Source: Candidatus Leucobacter sulfamidivorax
GTDB lineage: Bacteria; Actinomycetota; Actinomycetes; Actinomycetales; Microbacteriaceae
NCBI GenBank assembly: GCA_016771945.1
Contig: QZLF01000003.1
Span: 124,001-188,000, forward strand
Reading direction: 5' to 3'
Length of the DNA stretch: 64,000 bases
Shown here piece after piece: positions 32,957-42,334 of this stretch; position 1 is the first letter of the stretch, and each line of letters starts with the position of its first letter. The translations under genes and the position numbers were made by a program. The notes under the pieces were generated by a model. The model did no database searches, was not told where the DNA came from, and saw only the letters and a program-made list of their open reading frames with translations.

Positions 32957-34609
32957 TCATTGCTCCTGCTGGTCTGAGTCGACCGACGCGGCATCCGTTT
33001 CGGGAGGCTCGGCTTCCTGTATCCCGAGCAGGCCCCAGGGAACAGGCGAAGTGAGATCAGCGTCACTTGAAACCTGCATCTGCTCTGGTGCCCACACCCG
33101 GAAGAATGCTTGCGCAGGGGGCCGGAGCTCATAGAGTTTCACTCCTGGTTCGAGCGGCGGCTCAGGCTGCAGTTCGGTGATGTCCATGTCTGGGTGGCGC
33201 AATCGTATTTCAGGGGTAGGGATCTCCGCGCCACCGATTGAGAGAGTTTGGGCGGGTATTTGAATTTGAGAGGGTGGCAGCCCGTTTTCGGTCGTGACCT
33301 TTATCGGCCCTTGATTCCAATAGGTGATCTTGCCCTCCCAGGCCAGACGTGCGACTCTCAACGCCATGCGATCGTCGTTCGTGAAGGGCTCGCTACTTGT
33401 TTTGAACCTTCTGTTCGCGATTTGCTCGATCAGAACAATGTCTCTTGTCGTTTCAAAGAGAACTTGCTGCTGGAATAGCTCTTCCTCGGAGGCCTCTGGA
33501 ACTCGCAGAGTCACCCAGTTTTGGTCTCCAACCTGGAGGGTTAACGTCTTGGCTTGGAACATCTTCAGTTTGAATTCATGGGCGGAGAGTTTGAGTGAAT
33601 GAGTGTGATCTAGGAACTGAAGTTCCATCGACCGAATCGACCGAATCTCGCCTGAATCGGCTTCAAAGACCAAACGACAGAGGACGCTTTCAGCGATGAG
33701 GGCTTCCCAGGTCATCAAGTCTTCGCCATTTTCTCGCCTTATGACCGCCGCGTCGCTGGACTCTATGTTGCGATCGTCGTCACGCAGGAGGACTGTTACT
33801 CGGTTTTCTATCTCAAGCCTGAGCATCTCAGTCACCGAGATTGATTTCCAGTCTTCTCCCATTTCGACCGAAGTCATGAGATTTGGCATCGGGGCCCCTA
33901 CAGGAGCCATGAACACCTCCGCTTCCTCGACGATCTCGGTAGTGTCGACCGTAACCTTTTGAGACCAGAGTTCATCAGCAAGGTTGAGTATGTTTGCGGC
34001 TTTCAGATGCTCGATCAGGCGAAGTGTCCTTACCACCCGCACGGCTGCACCGCAGAACACGAGCACTGCGGCTGCGTATCGTTCGTCAAGATCGAAAGCA
34101 AGCGCCTCGGCTTTGGGGCCTTGAGCATCGGCATGGACAAGGTCTGCGTATACCCACGCGGCAGCGAGTTGTGTATCGGAGACATGCTTGGTTGCTTCCG
34201 AACCATCATGACGTGAGCGCTGCACTGAGTATCCCTGTACTTGGGTTCCCTGAAGCTCGGCGGCCTCCCAAGAAGCTCTCAACGCTTGGCATTCAGATAG
34301 AACCTCTGCACTTGGGTCGCACTGCTCCAACACTCGTTCCAGAGCTCCAAGCACCTTGGCGTAATAGATTGGTTCAGATTTCAGCGTCAGCGGTCTGATC
34401 CTCGCGACCAAGGATTCGAACTCTTCTTCGTTATCTGGGAGTGGCCGCCTGATAGTTGCCGCTCCATCAAAGCCAAGCGTGACTTTGAACGTGCCCTTTG
34501 CATAACCCAACAAGGTCTTTTCGTCTTGCACGAGAGAATGAGCTTCTACCCGACGTGCGCGGATCACGAAACGCGCGAGCACGGTCAGGTCGTCCAGTTG
34601 AGCAGCCAC
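32957..34609 (-). CDS. unrecognised 550-residue protein
   Basis: Soluble protein without signal peptide or membrane segment. No motif is recognised. It is predicted mixed alpha/beta, with several beta-rich stretches in the second half (SLKLSAHEFKLKMFQAKTLT, GDQNWVTLRVPEAS) and an acidic, Pro-rich tail (about 480-550) ending DSDQQEQ. Base composition is lower in G+C than the transfer genes, like the adjacent Abi and RloC-like genes, suggesting a cargo gene acquired separately. Alone on its strand between a small membrane protein and the relaxase. A defence or partner role is only suggested by location. Confidence 0.6.
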   Translation of the reverse strand: MAAQLDDLTVLARFVIRARRVEAHSLVQDEKTLLGYAKGTFKVTLGFDGAATIRRPLPDNEEEFESLVARIRPLTLKSEPIYYAKVLGALERVLEQCDPSAEVLSECQALRASWEAAELQGTQVQGYSVQRSRHDGSEATKHVSDTQLAAAWVYADLVHADAQGPKAEALAFDLDERYAAAVLVFCGAAVRVVRTLRLIEHLKAANILNLADELWSQKVTVDTTEIVEEAEVFMAPVGAPMPNLMTSVEMGEDWKSISVTEMLRLEIENRVTVLLRDDDRNIESSDAAVIRRENGEDLMTWEALIAESVLCRLVFEADSGEIRSIRSMELQFLDHTHSLKLSAHEFKLKMFQAKTLTLQVGDQNWVTLRVPEASEEELFQQQVLFETTRDIVLIEQIANRRFKTSSEPFTNDDRMALRVARLAWEGKITYWNQGPIKVTTENGLPPSQIQIPAQTLSIGGAEIPTPEIRLRHPDMDITELQPEPPLEPGVKLYELRPPAQAFFRVWAPEQMQVSSDADLTSPVPWGLLGIQEAEPPETDAASVDSDQQEQ

Positions 34610-34648
34610 CTACACATCCTCGCATCTTCCGCTGTCGGTGGCCCATCG

Positions 34649-37600
34649 CTATCGCGTCGGGCCGCGATGCTCGCGCCCGGCTGTCGGCCTCGGCACTTCA
34701 GACTGGACAGTTAGGTGAACGATCTGCTGGGCACGAATCAGGGCCGCCCCAGCGCGTTCGTAGTCGATGCGTTGCCCGATACTCTCCGGCTCGACTCCAA
34801 GCGGCTGCGCCTCCCTGGGGTCGATGCCATGCCGGTCGCGGTATGCGGCGACGGTCATCAGCCCTGATCGCCAGCGCGCCCGATCCTGCTCATTCTTCGG
34901 CGGGGCACCAGCAGCGGTCACCCACTGCTCGCCGCGTTCGAGGGCGGTGTCGAGGATCGCGGCGGCGCGCGCTTCGATGAGTTCCCGCCGCTCCTCGAGC
35001 GCGGCACGCATATCGGCGCTCATCTCTCCGACCGCTTCGGGCAGTAGTCCTACGATGAACCGAGCGCGCGGCAGCGCACCACCAACGCCGAGCCGAGTTA
35101 CGGCTTGTTCGAGTCGGTAGTGCAGCACGGAGGCTATATCGTCGGCGTCCGCGAAGCCACGCGCCCACACAAGCCTCGGCATGATCGTATCGACCGGATG
35201 CCCGCTGGCCTCTGCGCGTCGGAGCTCAGCGACGAGCGCCCCGAACGTCTCCGCACTCACCGCCTCGTCTACCTGCGCGTCGGTCAGCCCGGATGCAGCA
35301 AGCAACCGCGCCCACCTGTCCTGTTGCGCGGCGACAGCGATCGTCTCGTATTCGGCGGCAAGCTGCGCGATCCCGCCCCACCGTTCCTGCTCCGCAGTAA
35401 TCGTCTCGTGTGCCGAGAGTTCAGCCCCGACATGCTGAAGCACGCCCTGGAGCACGGTGCGGGCGGTCACATCGGGGTTCTCGCCGGGCTGCGGCACGCT
35501 GTGCGCGGGATCGAGCCGATCGGTGGCGACATAGGCTCGGTTCGAGTAGCGGCCGCGCGTCATGGAGACGTAGAGCACTTCCCTGGTCGTGGTGGCTTCG
35601 ACGAGCGTGTGTGCGGTGTCGACGGTAACGCCCTGGGCACGGTGCGCGGTCACCGCGTAGCCGAGGTCGACGTGCTCGGCAACGTATGCGGCGGGCAACA
35701 AGATCCCGCCCCCGCGCCGCATGGTGGGTGGCCGCACGAAGACCGAACCGTCATCGCGCACGTTCGTCACCACCCAACGTTCACCGTTGCGCACCCATCC
35801 ATGTGCCGAGCGCAGGCGGCGGTCGTTCTTCCTCGTGATGATCGTGTCTCCCACACTCACGCGGCTGCCGTCGCCCAGTTCGATCTCGCGTTCGGCGGCG
35901 ACGAAGCCGTGGGCGATGAGGTCGCGGCGTGCCCGCTGGTTCAGTTCGGTGACGTTCTCGACGGTTTCTGCGATCAGGATCGTTCCTCGCCCGGCCTGCC
36001 GGTCTTCCCACCAGGCCCGGTACGCGGCCTCGGCCATCTCGTCAATGGTGCCGCCCCGGATCTTGCCGTGCTCCATATAGGTGTCGATCACTGGTGCGCG
36101 GCCGTGGCGCAACTCGAGCGAGGCGCGCTTCTCCCAGTCGTGTTGCAGCCGCCACACCTCCGTCAACTCCGGCGTGCCCTCAGCGCGGTCGTTCACGATC
36201 AGGGAGAACGCGCCGCCCACGCCGACCGACTGCAACTGTGCCGGGTCTCCAACGAGCAGCACTTTCGCTCCGACCCGCTCAGCCTCACGGGTGATGAGAT
36301 CGAGCGAGTGCGTGCCCGCAAGCGACGCCTCATCAAGAATCACCAGCTGACCGCGTGTGAAGGTCTGCCCGGTGCGCTCGAACACTTCTCGCCATTTCGC
36401 GGTGTTGTCGGTCGGGATACCGAGTTCGTCAGCGAGCACGCCTGCCGCGACTGCTGACGGGGCAAGCCCCACCACTGACCCCTCACCGTGCTTCCATTCC
36501 CAGGCACGACGCAAAGCGCCCAGCGTCGTAGTCTTCCCAGTACCTGCAGGCCCCACGAGAACATCGACGGTGCGGCCTGAGACCGCGATCCGGGCGAGCG
36601 CGTCGCGCTGGTCGGGGCCGAGCGTGCGCCCCTCATCATCGGGTTCACTCGCGAACCGCTCGATCGTGTCGAGCGCGAGCCTGGGGCCGGCCATGCCCCG
36701 TGCTCTCGCGGTCAGCCGATCCTCCGCCGCAAGCAACGCCGTCGATGAGAACAGTGTCGAGTGCTTCGGCCGGAATCTTGTGGAGCCGTCAGCGCGCTGA
36801 AACTCGACGGGAGTGACGGCAAGCTCGGGCGGAGTGAGCGTCAGGGATGCGTGCTCGGCGGCATCCGCGATCATGCCGACGATGACCTCGCGATCCTCGG
36901 TTGACGCGAACCTGAGCCACATCGACTGCCGGGCGGCTTCGGCCATGAGGTTCCAGCGTCGCCAGGTCGAACGCTTCTCACCCACCGTCTCAATCACTTG
37001 CTGCCCGAGGGCCGCGATCATGTCGAGCGGAACATCATCGGCGCGCAACAACCGTAGACCTGAGCTTCTGGGGTCGTGTTGCCACGCAACACGGATCGCC
37101 CACGCCGCCGCATCTTCGCCGAGGATCACTGTTGCACGATCCCGCCACTCGCTCGTGAGATCATCAAGCGAGCGCACGTCTTTCTCGGGGCGTGTTGCGA
37201 GCGTGGCCTCCTGCAACAGCTTGATGACCTGAGCCGACGACGGCCTGCGACCGTGACGTGCCACGAACTCTACGATGAGGCGTTCTTTCTCGACTTCAAT
37301 ATCGCGTGCGCGCCTCGAGAACGCTTTGATCAGTTCCTCCGGCACATCACTGATCACCCACGACTGATTCCGGCCAGCAGCTTGCTCGCGTGACTCCCAC
37401 GAGACCCCGAACAGCCGAGTGAGTGAGTCAGCGAAGATCGCCTCATGCAACTCGCTCAGCGCGACCGTTGCCGCGTGCAGAGGTCGCCCGTCAAGCGCGA
37501 GCCAACGCCCGGTCTGGGCGTGCTGCACCTTGTTCGACACCACCACATGCGTATGCAAGTAGGGGTCGTGCAACCTGGAGTCGTAGTGGTCATACGCGGC

Positions 37601-38227
37601 TGCAACAACCCCAGCAACATCGAGTTGCAGCACCGCACCGTCAGGGCCCCGCGCACCACCCCGTGTTGCAGCGACCTCGCGCTCCATGAACTGCAACACA
37701 TCACTGATCGCGGCATGGTGCGCCTCCCAAATGAGTTGTTGCGTGCCCCCATCAGCCACCGCCCACAACACCGACGCTGACTTCGGGATCGAGAACGTGA
37801 AGTCGAAGCCCGCGACCGCTTTACGGCTCTTCTTCGCCGCTTCCTCCGCCTCAATCACCGTGACCGCTTCGGCCCGCTGCGATGGCGTGAGTTCAGGATC
37901 GAGCGCGGCAATGCGAGCGGCAACGCGCTCATCGAGCGTCTGGAACTGGCTATAAGGTCGCCCCAGCGCGTCACCAGATACCGGATCTCGCCCCATCCCG
38001 ATGAGCAGTTGGAGCTGCGCCTCGGTCACCGTATCACCGGCAACTATCTGACCATCCGCGAGGCCGCTCAGACCCGAACCGAGCCACCTGCCAGGCGGGG
38101 TTCCATCTTCGCTGTAATAGCGCGTCAACGGGGTCGACATGGCTCTATCGCCGTCGCCATAGGCGACCGACTTCAGGAGGTACTTGTACCCGTCACCCGC
38201 CGTCATACGACGCATCGAAACCGTCAT
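34649..38227 (-). CDS. traA: MobF conjugative relaxase-helicase TraA
   Basis: 1192 residues. It nicks oriT and unwinds the transferred strand. TrwC relaxase domain (about 1-330): catalytic tyrosines near the start (GDGYKYLLKS, residues 11-20) and the metal-binding His triad H220, H225, H227 in HDPYLHTHVVVSNK. RecD-like helicase domain (about 530-960): Walker A VGPAGTGKTTTL, Walker B QLVILDEASLAG, VLLVGDPAQLQSVG and the late motif GYAVTAHRAQGVTVDTAHTL. A helical C-terminal tail follows. Start ATG 38227; the ribosome site lies in a stable hairpin directly upstream. It is separated from the rest of the transfer genes by the LAL-adhesin cargo. Confidence 0.93.
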   Translation of the reverse strand: MTVSMRRMTAGDGYKYLLKSVAYGDGDRAMSTPLTRYYSEDGTPPGRWLGSGLSGLADGQIVAGDTVTEAQLQLLIGMGRDPVSGDALGRPYSQFQTLDERVAARIAALDPELTPSQRAEAVTVIEAEEAAKKSRKAVAGFDFTFSIPKSASVLWAVADGGTQQLIWEAHHAAISDVLQFMEREVAATRGGARGPDGAVLQLDVAGVVAAAYDHYDSRLHDPYLHTHVVVSNKVQHAQTGRWLALDGRPLHAATVALSELHEAIFADSLTRLFGVSWESREQAAGRNQSWVISDVPEELIKAFSRRARDIEVEKERLIVEFVARHGRRPSSAQVIKLLQEATLATRPEKDVRSLDDLTSEWRDRATVILGEDAAAWAIRVAWQHDPRSSGLRLLRADDVPLDMIAALGQQVIETVGEKRSTWRRWNLMAEAARQSMWLRFASTEDREVIVGMIADAAEHASLTLTPPELAVTPVEFQRADGSTRFRPKHSTLFSSTALLAAEDRLTARARGMAGPRLALDTIERFASEPDDEGRTLGPDQRDALARIAVSGRTVDVLVGPAGTGKTTTLGALRRAWEWKHGEGSVVGLAPSAVAAGVLADELGIPTDNTAKWREVFERTGQTFTRGQLVILDEASLAGTHSLDLITREAERVGAKVLLVGDPAQLQSVGVGGAFSLIVNDRAEGTPELTEVWRLQHDWEKRASLELRHGRAPVIDTYMEHGKIRGGTIDEMAEAAYRAWWEDRQAGRGTILIAETVENVTELNQRARRDLIAHGFVAAEREIELGDGSRVSVGDTIITRKNDRRLRSAHGWVRNGERWVVTNVRDDGSVFVRPPTMRRGGGILLPAAYVAEHVDLGYAVTAHRAQGVTVDTAHTLVEATTTREVLYVSMTRGRYSNRAYVATDRLDPAHSVPQPGENPDVTARTVLQGVLQHVGAELSAHETITAEQERWGGIAQLAAEYETIAVAAQQDRWARLLAASGLTDAQVDEAVSAETFGALVAELRRAEASGHPVDTIMPRLVWARGFADADDIASVLHYRLEQAVTRLGVGGALPRARFIVGLLPEAVGEMSADMRAALEERRELIEARAAAILDTALERGEQWVTAAGAPPKNEQDRARWRSGLMTVAAYRDRHGIDPREAQPLGVEPESIGQRIDYERAGAALIRAQQIVHLTVQSEVPRPTAGREHRGPTR

Positions 38228-38229
38228 CA

Positions 38230-38261
38230 GAGGCCACCTTTCACGCTCGAAAGGTGGCCTC
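38230..38261 (-). promoter_or_regulatory. hairpin over the traA ribosome site, possible oriT feature
   Basis: Perfect 13-bp stem GAGGCCACCTTTC/GAAAGGTGGCCTC with 6-nt loop, ending 2 nt before the traA ATG. The Shine-Dalgarno AAAGGTGG lies within the 3' arm. It could repress translation or be the inverted repeat bound by the relaxase at oriT. Confidence 0.6.
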
Positions 38262-38378
38262 CACTGCCCCGCGTTACGCGGTCAAATCAGAGTCGGCTCG
38301 CGGCACTTCAGCCATGTTTGCAAGATATGTGACGGCGAAGTCGGGCGAAGGTTGCGGAGTCCTGAGGCTGACTCAAAG

Positions 38379-40817
38379 TCAGGAAAGCAGAGAGAGTTTT
38401 CTGGCGCGCTGCAAGATTGCTGCCTGTCCGCGAACGCCGAGCTTCGAAGCCATTCGCTTGACATGGGTTCGCACTGTTTCAGCGGAGAGGTGCAGGCGGT
38501 CTGCAATCTGTGCGGTGTTGAGCCCGTCAGCGAGGTGTCGCAGTACTTTGAGTTCAGCTGGTGACAGGCTTGGAGTATAGACAGATTTTTCTCGCAACGC
38601 TCCGGTACCAAGCAACCCGACTGTGGAGGCTGCGTTGAAGATACGAGCCAAGCGAGGGGATAGGGCGGCTAGTGCTTGTCCGCTTGCTGCGGGCATGAGG
38701 GTGATGGTTTGTGCGAGGAGCGCTTCTGATACCGCGTCTGAGCGATCTAGCATGAGCTGGACACCCTCGGTGTTACCTTGGTACAACATTGCTGAGCATC
38801 TATGTACTACGCGTATGGCGATCAGTCGTTCACCCCAGCCATCATCGATTTGGTCGATAGCTGTGATTGCTCCGAGGGTGTCGCCTTGATAGAGAGCTGC
38901 TTGCCACTCAACCACGTGCCTAAACGGTAACGGAATAGTCTGGAACGCTTCTTTCGAGGCAGGTGGTGCTGCCGTGGTGCTGGTGAGTCTCTTGTAGAGC
39001 GTCGCGACATCTCTGAGGATTGAGGGCGATGAATCTTCAAGGTCGCTTAACGCGAAGATGTCTTCTGGGCGCTCGATGACCCTCACATCTGTTTCTTCAG
39101 CGTCCTTCCAAGATGCAAGGATACGTCTGAACTGCTCGTCGTACTCTTGAAAGACCGCGATGTCGGTGAGGCAGCGTGAGGGAGGGTACACGAGCGAACG
39201 ATAGGCATCACTCAATGCTCCGGCAGATTCTTCGTTGGGGAACTGTTCGTAGAGGGCTGCGTTGATTGCAGAGAATGCTAGCGACCTGCGGTGCTCAAGG
39301 TAGTCACCGCTCTCGCTCTTCGGGAGAAGTAGCTCTCTGCGCGGGAAACCGCCACAAGACAGTAGCGCGAGAATTGCAATCACACTCGCTTCTGCCGGGG
39401 ATGAGTTGATCTCAGACGAGTCTTCTTCATCGATCTGCGCCTGCACAGCTTCAATGACGCCCCAGGCTGTTTCTCTCGCCGCCTGAGTGTCTTGCAGACG
39501 ATCGTGCACAACAGCGCGCACGGCGTTGGTGAGGTGCCTGTCTGTTTCGTTCAGTTGGCTCACAAAGCCACGCAACATTTGCGCACACTCCGAGAGTTGC
39601 GCTTGAACTGTGTATGGCATCACGAGCGCGTGGAACGTGTACAGAAGTGGGTAGCTCTTGTAGTGCTTACGTGCAGTGCTGGCAAGCGCTGCAACCGTCT
39701 CAGGTGCAGTGGTTTCAAAAACTGTCAAGAACTGAGAGCGGAGAAGCATCTCTGCGCGTAGATAATCCTGCGCCAAAACAAACTGATCGAACGCCGCCCC
39801 GGGTTCATCCAGGGCGAGGAGCTGTTCGGCTAGCTTGATGCGCTGCTCCCGATGCAGGCGTCGCTTCTCAATGAGTGCTGGCCAGTAGGCTGCAACCCAC
39901 GCAACATCGATCTCGTTTATAGAAAGTTCGCTATCAAGGTGCGGCAGGCCAAGAATTTCATGACCCTCTGCAGCAGAGATAGCTGGGAATAGTTTGCCGA
40001 TGTGCCGTTGGGTGAAACGCGGCATGAGTTCCAGGATGGCCAGCTTGCCGAGCAAGCCGTCTCGAAGCCGTCGTTGCGGTATCGTCTCGAGCAATTTGGA
40101 CTGCACTGCTGACGCGGCCGCAGCTAAAGCGCTCCCCCTCACGACGGATGGCGGGTCAGGCAGTGACCGGATCTCCTGCTGGAGCGCAATACGCACAGAA
40201 AAGGGTGACCTCATCGAGGACTCTTCGATTCGTCGGACAGAAGCTTCGATGCTTTGCTCATCAACCAAGACGATATTGTGCTCCGCACAAGTCGCCAGGA
40301 ACAGAGATCTGATTTCTTCATGGGTGAAGAGCAGGTGTGCCCCCGCCACGAAATCGAGCTTGAGAGTTTCTGAGTGTCTCTCGAGCCTGTCGCATGAAAG
40401 ATCGTCAATAGATGTGGTGATCACACGCCCGCTTGGGTCGACAGCAAGGAAGCCGCAAAGTGCATCACGTAAACGGTCAGGATCAGTAGCGAGGTCAAAA
40501 TCATCGACCAACACGGCGCTTCCCTCAGGCACACCGGCTGCAAGCACACCGACGAGGTCTAGCGACTGCGCAGCGGAGAAAGAAGCCACGTATGGGGAAC
40601 CGATGTGTTCCAAATGGGTGGCCAGCTGAAACAGAACAGTGGATCTTCCCGAACCAGGCAGCCCGAGCACGGAAACCCACCGCCCTGTGGAAGCGAGTAT
40701 TTGCTGGACAAGACGAGGCCGCGAAATATGAGGAGACACATCAAGACCTGGGATGTGTGTCCGCCATGAAGCAGCCACGTTCTCAGGTGCTGACAGGAGC
40801 GAGTGTTGAACAGTCAT
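38379..40817 (-). CDS. LuxR-type (LAL) regulator on the ICE
   Basis: 812 residues, same architecture as the chromosomal LAL protein: P-loop domain (about 1-270), helical repeats, C-terminal LuxR helix-turn-helix (about 742-805: LSPAELKVLRHLADGLNTAQ ... VRTHVKRMASKLGV). The Walker A is GLPGSGRST (52-60), with Arg replacing the catalytic Lys, so ATP hydrolysis is doubtful. Walker B-like SAVLVDDFDLA (about 105). The start is ATG 40817 with GGAG 10 nt upstream; a longer frame runs into the IS110 left end. A TAATAT -10-like box lies about 40 nt upstream. It probably controls the adhesin genes across the IS110 element. Confidence 0.83.
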   Translation of the reverse strand: MTVQHSLLSAPENVAASWRTHIPGLDVSPHISRPRLVQQILASTGRWVSVLGLPGSGRSTVLFQLATHLEHIGSPYVASFSAAQSLDLVGVLAAGVPEGSAVLVDDFDLATDPDRLRDALCGFLAVDPSGRVITTSIDDLSCDRLERHSETLKLDFVAGAHLLFTHEEIRSLFLATCAEHNIVLVDEQSIEASVRRIEESSMRSPFSVRIALQQEIRSLPDPPSVVRGSALAAAASAVQSKLLETIPQRRLRDGLLGKLAILELMPRFTQRHIGKLFPAISAAEGHEILGLPHLDSELSINEIDVAWVAAYWPALIEKRRLHREQRIKLAEQLLALDEPGAAFDQFVLAQDYLRAEMLLRSQFLTVFETTAPETVAALASTARKHYKSYPLLYTFHALVMPYTVQAQLSECAQMLRGFVSQLNETDRHLTNAVRAVVHDRLQDTQAARETAWGVIEAVQAQIDEEDSSEINSSPAEASVIAILALLSCGGFPRRELLLPKSESGDYLEHRRSLAFSAINAALYEQFPNEESAGALSDAYRSLVYPPSRCLTDIAVFQEYDEQFRRILASWKDAEETDVRVIERPEDIFALSDLEDSSPSILRDVATLYKRLTSTTAAPPASKEAFQTIPLPFRHVVEWQAALYQGDTLGAITAIDQIDDGWGERLIAIRVVHRCSAMLYQGNTEGVQLMLDRSDAVSEALLAQTITLMPAASGQALAALSPRLARIFNAASTVGLLGTGALREKSVYTPSLSPAELKVLRHLADGLNTAQIADRLHLSAETVRTHVKRMASKLGVRGQAAILQRARKLSLLS

Positions 40818-40930
40818 GTCTTCAATCTCCAGTGGAGAAAAAGGGTCTATATTACCCCCCGTTACTTTGTTCGTAGCTCCTGATCCGCGAGGATGAGGGG
40901 CAAGGCAGCCAGCCGGGTCCGGCATGATTG

Positions 40931-41113
40931 TTGCCCCCTGTCGCAGGAATGATCTGGGGGGTGTTGTCACCGGGCCTGGTCTGGCGGTGAGTGATCGCTG
41001 ATAGGGGCAAGACCACAGCCGCGCATACCGGGGCAGGGTCGTTCGTAACGTGGATGCCGACGCCCACCGCCACCTGACTGCCGAACACCACGAGCAGGAC
41101 GGAGGAACCACCT
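40931..41113 (+). ncRNA. candidate bridge RNA of the IS110 element
   Basis: The left-end non-coding region contains nested stems: TTGCCCC (40931-40937) with GGGGCAA (41004-41010), and TCACCG (40967-40972) with CGGTGA (40985-40990). It also contains a 9-nt match to the right end of the element. IS110 elements encode a bridge RNA here that pairs donor and target DNA. Exact RNA ends are unknown. Confidence 0.5.
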
Positions 41114-42334
41114 TTGGTCAGCAGTATCAAACACTACGACGACGTCGCGGTCTTCATCGGCCTCGATGTCGGCAAGAGCGAGCATCACGCGGTCGCGCTC
41201 ACCCGTGACGGAAAGAAGCTCTACGACAAGCCACTCCCGAACACCGAAGCCAAGATCGTATCGGTGCTGGATCAACTCGCTGAGCACGGCCCCGCCCTGC
41301 TGGTCGTCGATCAGCCCGCCACGATCGGCGCACTCCCGGTCGCCGTCGCCCAGGCTGCAGACGTGCTCGTGGGATACCTGCCCGGTCTCACGATGCGCCG
41401 AGTTGCTGATCTTCACCCGGGTGAGGCGAAGACCGACGCCAGGGACGCATTTATCATCGCGGAGACCGCCCGCACCATGCCTGCAACATTACGATCGATC
41501 AAGGTGGCCGATGAGCAACTCGCGGAACTCTCGATGCTCTGCGGCTTCGATGACGATCTCGCCGCGCAGATCACCCAGGTCTCTAACCGGGTGCGAGGCC
41601 TGCTCACGCAGATCCACCCCACTTTGGAGCGGGTACTCGGGCCGCGTCTGGATCACCCCGCGATCCTCGATCTGCTCGAACGCTACCCTTCGCCGACCGA
41701 GCTGCAACGAGCCGGGCAGAAGCGCGTGGCTGCCCGGCTGCTGAAGCGCGCCCCGCGCAAGGGCGGAGTGTGGGCGCAAGAGATTTTCGATGCCCTCGAT
41801 CAGCAGACCGTAACCGTGGTCGGTACAAATGCGGCCGGGATCGTGCTCCCGCGCCTCGCGAAGCAGCTCACCGAACTGAGGAAACAGCGCGATGAGATCG
41901 CGGCTGAGGTCGAACGTCTCGTTGAGGCGCACCCTCTTCACCCGGTCCTGACGAGCATGCCGGGAGTCGGCGTCAGGACCGCCGCCAGACTCCTCACTGA
42001 GATTGTTGGGAAACACTTCCCAACCGCAGGACACCTCGCCGCCTACGCTGGTCTTGCGCCTGTCACGAGGCGCTCAGGCACCTCGATCCGAGGCGAGTCA
42101 CCGTCCCGGCGCGGGAACAAGGTCTTGAAGCGGGCGATGTTTCTCTCCGCGTTCGCAGCGCTCCGGGATCCCGAATCCCGCGCCTATTACGACCGCAAAA
42201 TCAGCCAAGGCAAACGTCATAACCAAGCCCTCATCGCGCTCGCCCGCCGTCGCTGCGACGTGCTCTATGCCATGCTCCGCACCGGCAGTCTCTACCAGCC
42301 CCGAACCTGGTCAGACACCGCTCTCGCGGCTTGA
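41114..42334 (+). CDS. IS110-family transposase
   Basis: 406-residue DEDD/Tnp_2 recombinase. The N-terminal RuvC-like domain opens FIGLDVGKSEHHAVAL, with the first catalytic Asp, and continues with LLVVDQPATIG and AKTDARDAFIIA. The C-terminal transposase_20 domain has LTSMPGVGVRTAARLLTEIV (about 280-299) with the Ser nucleophile region further on (HLAAYAGLAPVTRRSGTS). TTG 41114 has GGAGGA 7-8 nt upstream. Length is typical; no frameshift. Confidence 0.92.
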   Translation: MVSSIKHYDDVAVFIGLDVGKSEHHAVALTRDGKKLYDKPLPNTEAKIVSVLDQLAEHGPALLVVDQPATIGALPVAVAQAADVLVGYLPGLTMRRVADLHPGEAKTDARDAFIIAETARTMPATLRSIKVADEQLAELSMLCGFDDDLAAQITQVSNRVRGLLTQIHPTLERVLGPRLDHPAILDLLERYPSPTELQRAGQKRVAARLLKRAPRKGGVWAQEIFDALDQQTVTVVGTNAAGIVLPRLAKQLTELRKQRDEIAAEVERLVEAHPLHPVLTSMPGVGVRTAARLLTEIVGKHFPTAGHLAAYAGLAPVTRRSGTSIRGESPSRRGNKVLKRAMFLSAFAALRDPESRAYYDRKISQGKRHNQALIALARRRCDVLYAMLRTGSLYQPRTWSDTALAA

